NCBI GenBank assembly: GCA_947304075.1
Contig: CAMYZY010000003.1
Location: 1-23,708 of the forward strand
Length of the DNA stretch: 23,708 nucleotides
Reading direction: 5' to 3'
Source: an uncultured Candidatus Saccharibacteria bacterium
Lineage (GTDB): Bacteria > Patescibacteriota > Saccharimonadia > Saccharimonadales > Saccharimonadaceae
This document shows positions 22,681-23,708 of the stretch, in pieces. The translations under genes were made by a program, and so were the position numbers. A model generated the notes under the pieces. That model saw nothing but the letters and a program-made list of their open reading frames with translations, had not been told where the DNA came from and made no database searches. Every line of letters starts with the position of its first letter. Position 1 is the stretch's first letter.

Positions 22681-23708
22681 ATGGCAACAAATATTACAAA
22701 AATCTTTTTAGTTTTAAATTCAGGATCGTCAAGTGAGAAATTTTCGCTGTATGAAGGTGAAGATGAAGTTTGCTCGCTGTATTTTGAAGGGATTGAAGAA
22801 GATGGCAAGAAGAAATTTATTTGTACGATAACGAGAGCAGATGGGTCGGAAGAACGAGTAGATAAAAAATGGGATTCGCTTGGTGTAGCGTTTAAAGAAG
22901 CAAAGGCGATATTTGAGAAAGAAGGTTTCATCAACGATGCGCATCCACTTGATGGTATTTTGGTACGCGTAGTGGCGGCGGGAAAGTATTTTTCGGCAAA
23001 TCATATTGTAGATGACAAAACCTTTAAGGAGCTTGAGAAAGTCAGAGTAACAAATCCTTTGCACGTGCCAGGGACGGAACGCGGAATAAAGAATGCTAGC
23101 GAGACTTTCCCAGGTGTGCCAATCATGTTGATGAGCGATTCAGAAGCTTTGACACGTAAATCACGCCGAGATACTGAGTATGCTTTGCCGAAGGAAATTA
23201 TCGAAGAGTTTGATTTAGGTCGCTATGGCGCACACGGGGCATCTTATGGATATATGATGGACCGCATTAAAGAGCTAGGATTACTTGAGAAGAAAATGGT
23301 AGTTTGTCATTTGGGGTCGGGTTGTTCGATTACGGCTTTAATAGACGGTGAACCGGCTTATACTTCGATGGGTGAGACTCCACTTGAAGGATTGATGTCT
23401 TCGACGAGAACTGGTTCGATTGACCCGACGATTGGGGCTTTGCTCGGTGAAAAACTGGGTGCAGCGGAAGCAATTAAACTAATGAATAAAGAATCAGGTT
23501 TACTTGCGTTAGCGGGTTCTTCGGATATGCGTGAGATAATTGCTGGTGCAGAGGAAGATCGGGCAGATGCGGCGGAAGCCTATAATATGTTTATAGATGG
23601 CGTGGCAGGTAAAATTGGTGAATTTGCAGCAAAAATGGGTGGACTAGATGCGATTGTATTTACGGCGACGATTGGTGAAAGGTCAATTCCGGTGCGCAAT
23701 TCAATTAT
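22681..23708 (+). CDS. ackA: Acetate kinase, divergent (3' end outside window)
   Basis: The frame is open from ATG 22681 to the window end, giving 342 of perhaps 390-400 residues. It makes ATP from acetyl phosphate and ADP in fermentative energy metabolism. The ASKHA fold is clear: LVLNSGSSSEK (10-20) with Asn13, CHLGSGCSI (209-217), and TPLEGLM followed by STRTGSIDP. Catalytic residues of acetate kinase are kept: Arg96, His128, Asp153, His185, His210 and Arg243. Several usually invariant neighbours differ: RVVAAG for RVVHGG, PLHVPG for PLHNPA, SDSEAL for FDTAFH, and TATIGE for TGGIGE. It has its own promoter, a strong ribosome-binding site and a terminator upstream. Butyrate or propionate kinase activity is an alternative. 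Confidence 0.87.
   Translation, partial: MATNITKIFLVLNSGSSSEKFSLYEGEDEVCSLYFEGIEEDGKKKFICTITRADGSEERVDKKWDSLGVAFKEAKAIFEKEGFINDAHPLDGILVRVVAAGKYFSANHIVDDKTFKELEKVRVTNPLHVPGTERGIKNASETFPGVPIMLMSDSEALTRKSRRDTEYALPKEIIEEFDLGRYGAHGASYGYMMDRIKELGLLEKKMVVCHLGSGCSITALIDGEPAYTSMGETPLEGLMSSTRTGSIDPTIGALLGEKLGAAEAIKLMNKESGLLALAGSSDMREIIAGAEEDRADAAEAYNMFIDGVAGKIGEFAAKMGGLDAIVFTATIGERSIPVRNSI

Noticed and set aside
22638..23064. Minus-strand ORFs opposite the start of ackA
   Set aside because: They are antisense to a clear acetate kinase frame, have no ribosome-binding site and show no recognisable protein features.
1..23708. Recoded UGA (glycine code of Gracilibacteria/Absconditabacteria)
   Set aside because: TGA ends several genes at exact stop-start overlaps (254, 9428, 10426, 18009), so it is a stop codon here.

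Overview
The window is a gene-dense, A+T-rich stretch of bacterial chromosome devoted mostly to a cell-surface glycan. TAA, TAG and TGA all act as stop codons, so the code is the standard bacterial one. Gene content, the small overlapping genes, the Actinobacteria/Saccharibacteria-like secreted protein at the left end and the compact promoters suggest a member of the Candidate Phyla Radiation, most likely Saccharibacteria (TM7). That assignment is inference; no rRNA is present to settle it. I see no tRNA, rRNA, CRISPR array, transposase or integrase.

Layout. Positions 1-1986: the end of a secreted protein gene, overlapping a gene for a 577-residue membrane-anchored surface protein that ends in four tandem repeats. 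Positions 2039-6984 (+): an operon of a polysaccharide pyruvyl transferase-like enzyme, a two-domain GT4-GT2 glycosyltransferase and a second GT2. Positions 7009-11357 (+): a second operon with a UDP-galactopyranose-mutase-like flavoprotein, a GT4, galE and a GT2, joined by 4-11 nt overlaps. Positions 11364-13795 (-): a GT2 followed by the permease and ATPase of a polysaccharide ABC exporter. Positions 13871-15160 (+): a membrane-anchored CotH-family kinase. Positions 15157-17011 (-): a polytopic membrane protein and a GtrA flippase-like protein, divergent from positions 17052-18784 (+): a GtrB-like polyprenyl-phosphate glycosyltransferase and a NodB-type deacetylase. From 18862 rightward: uvrA, a TylF-like methyltransferase, a candidate structured non-coding RNA, and ackA cut by the window end.

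How the parts fit (inference). GalE and the flavoprotein would supply galactose-type donors. Six of the seven GT-domain proteins are cytoplasmic enzymes that could build a lipid-linked polymer, to which the pyruvyl transferase could add charge and which the ABC pair would export. GtrA, the GtrB-like enzyme and the polytopic protein form a plausible flip-and-transfer set adding sugars outside the membrane, and the deacetylase could trim N-acetyl groups. The CotH kinase and the repeat protein would act at the same surface.

Two signals are not explained by gene content. Seven operon-leading start codons lie only 6-9 nt downstream of a -10 box, which predicts leaderless mRNAs, while uvrA and ackA have ordinary leaders with Shine-Dalgarno sites. 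Between the methyltransferase and ackA there is a promoter, a 17-position long-range stem and a U-tract with no ORF, which looks like an undescribed small RNA.
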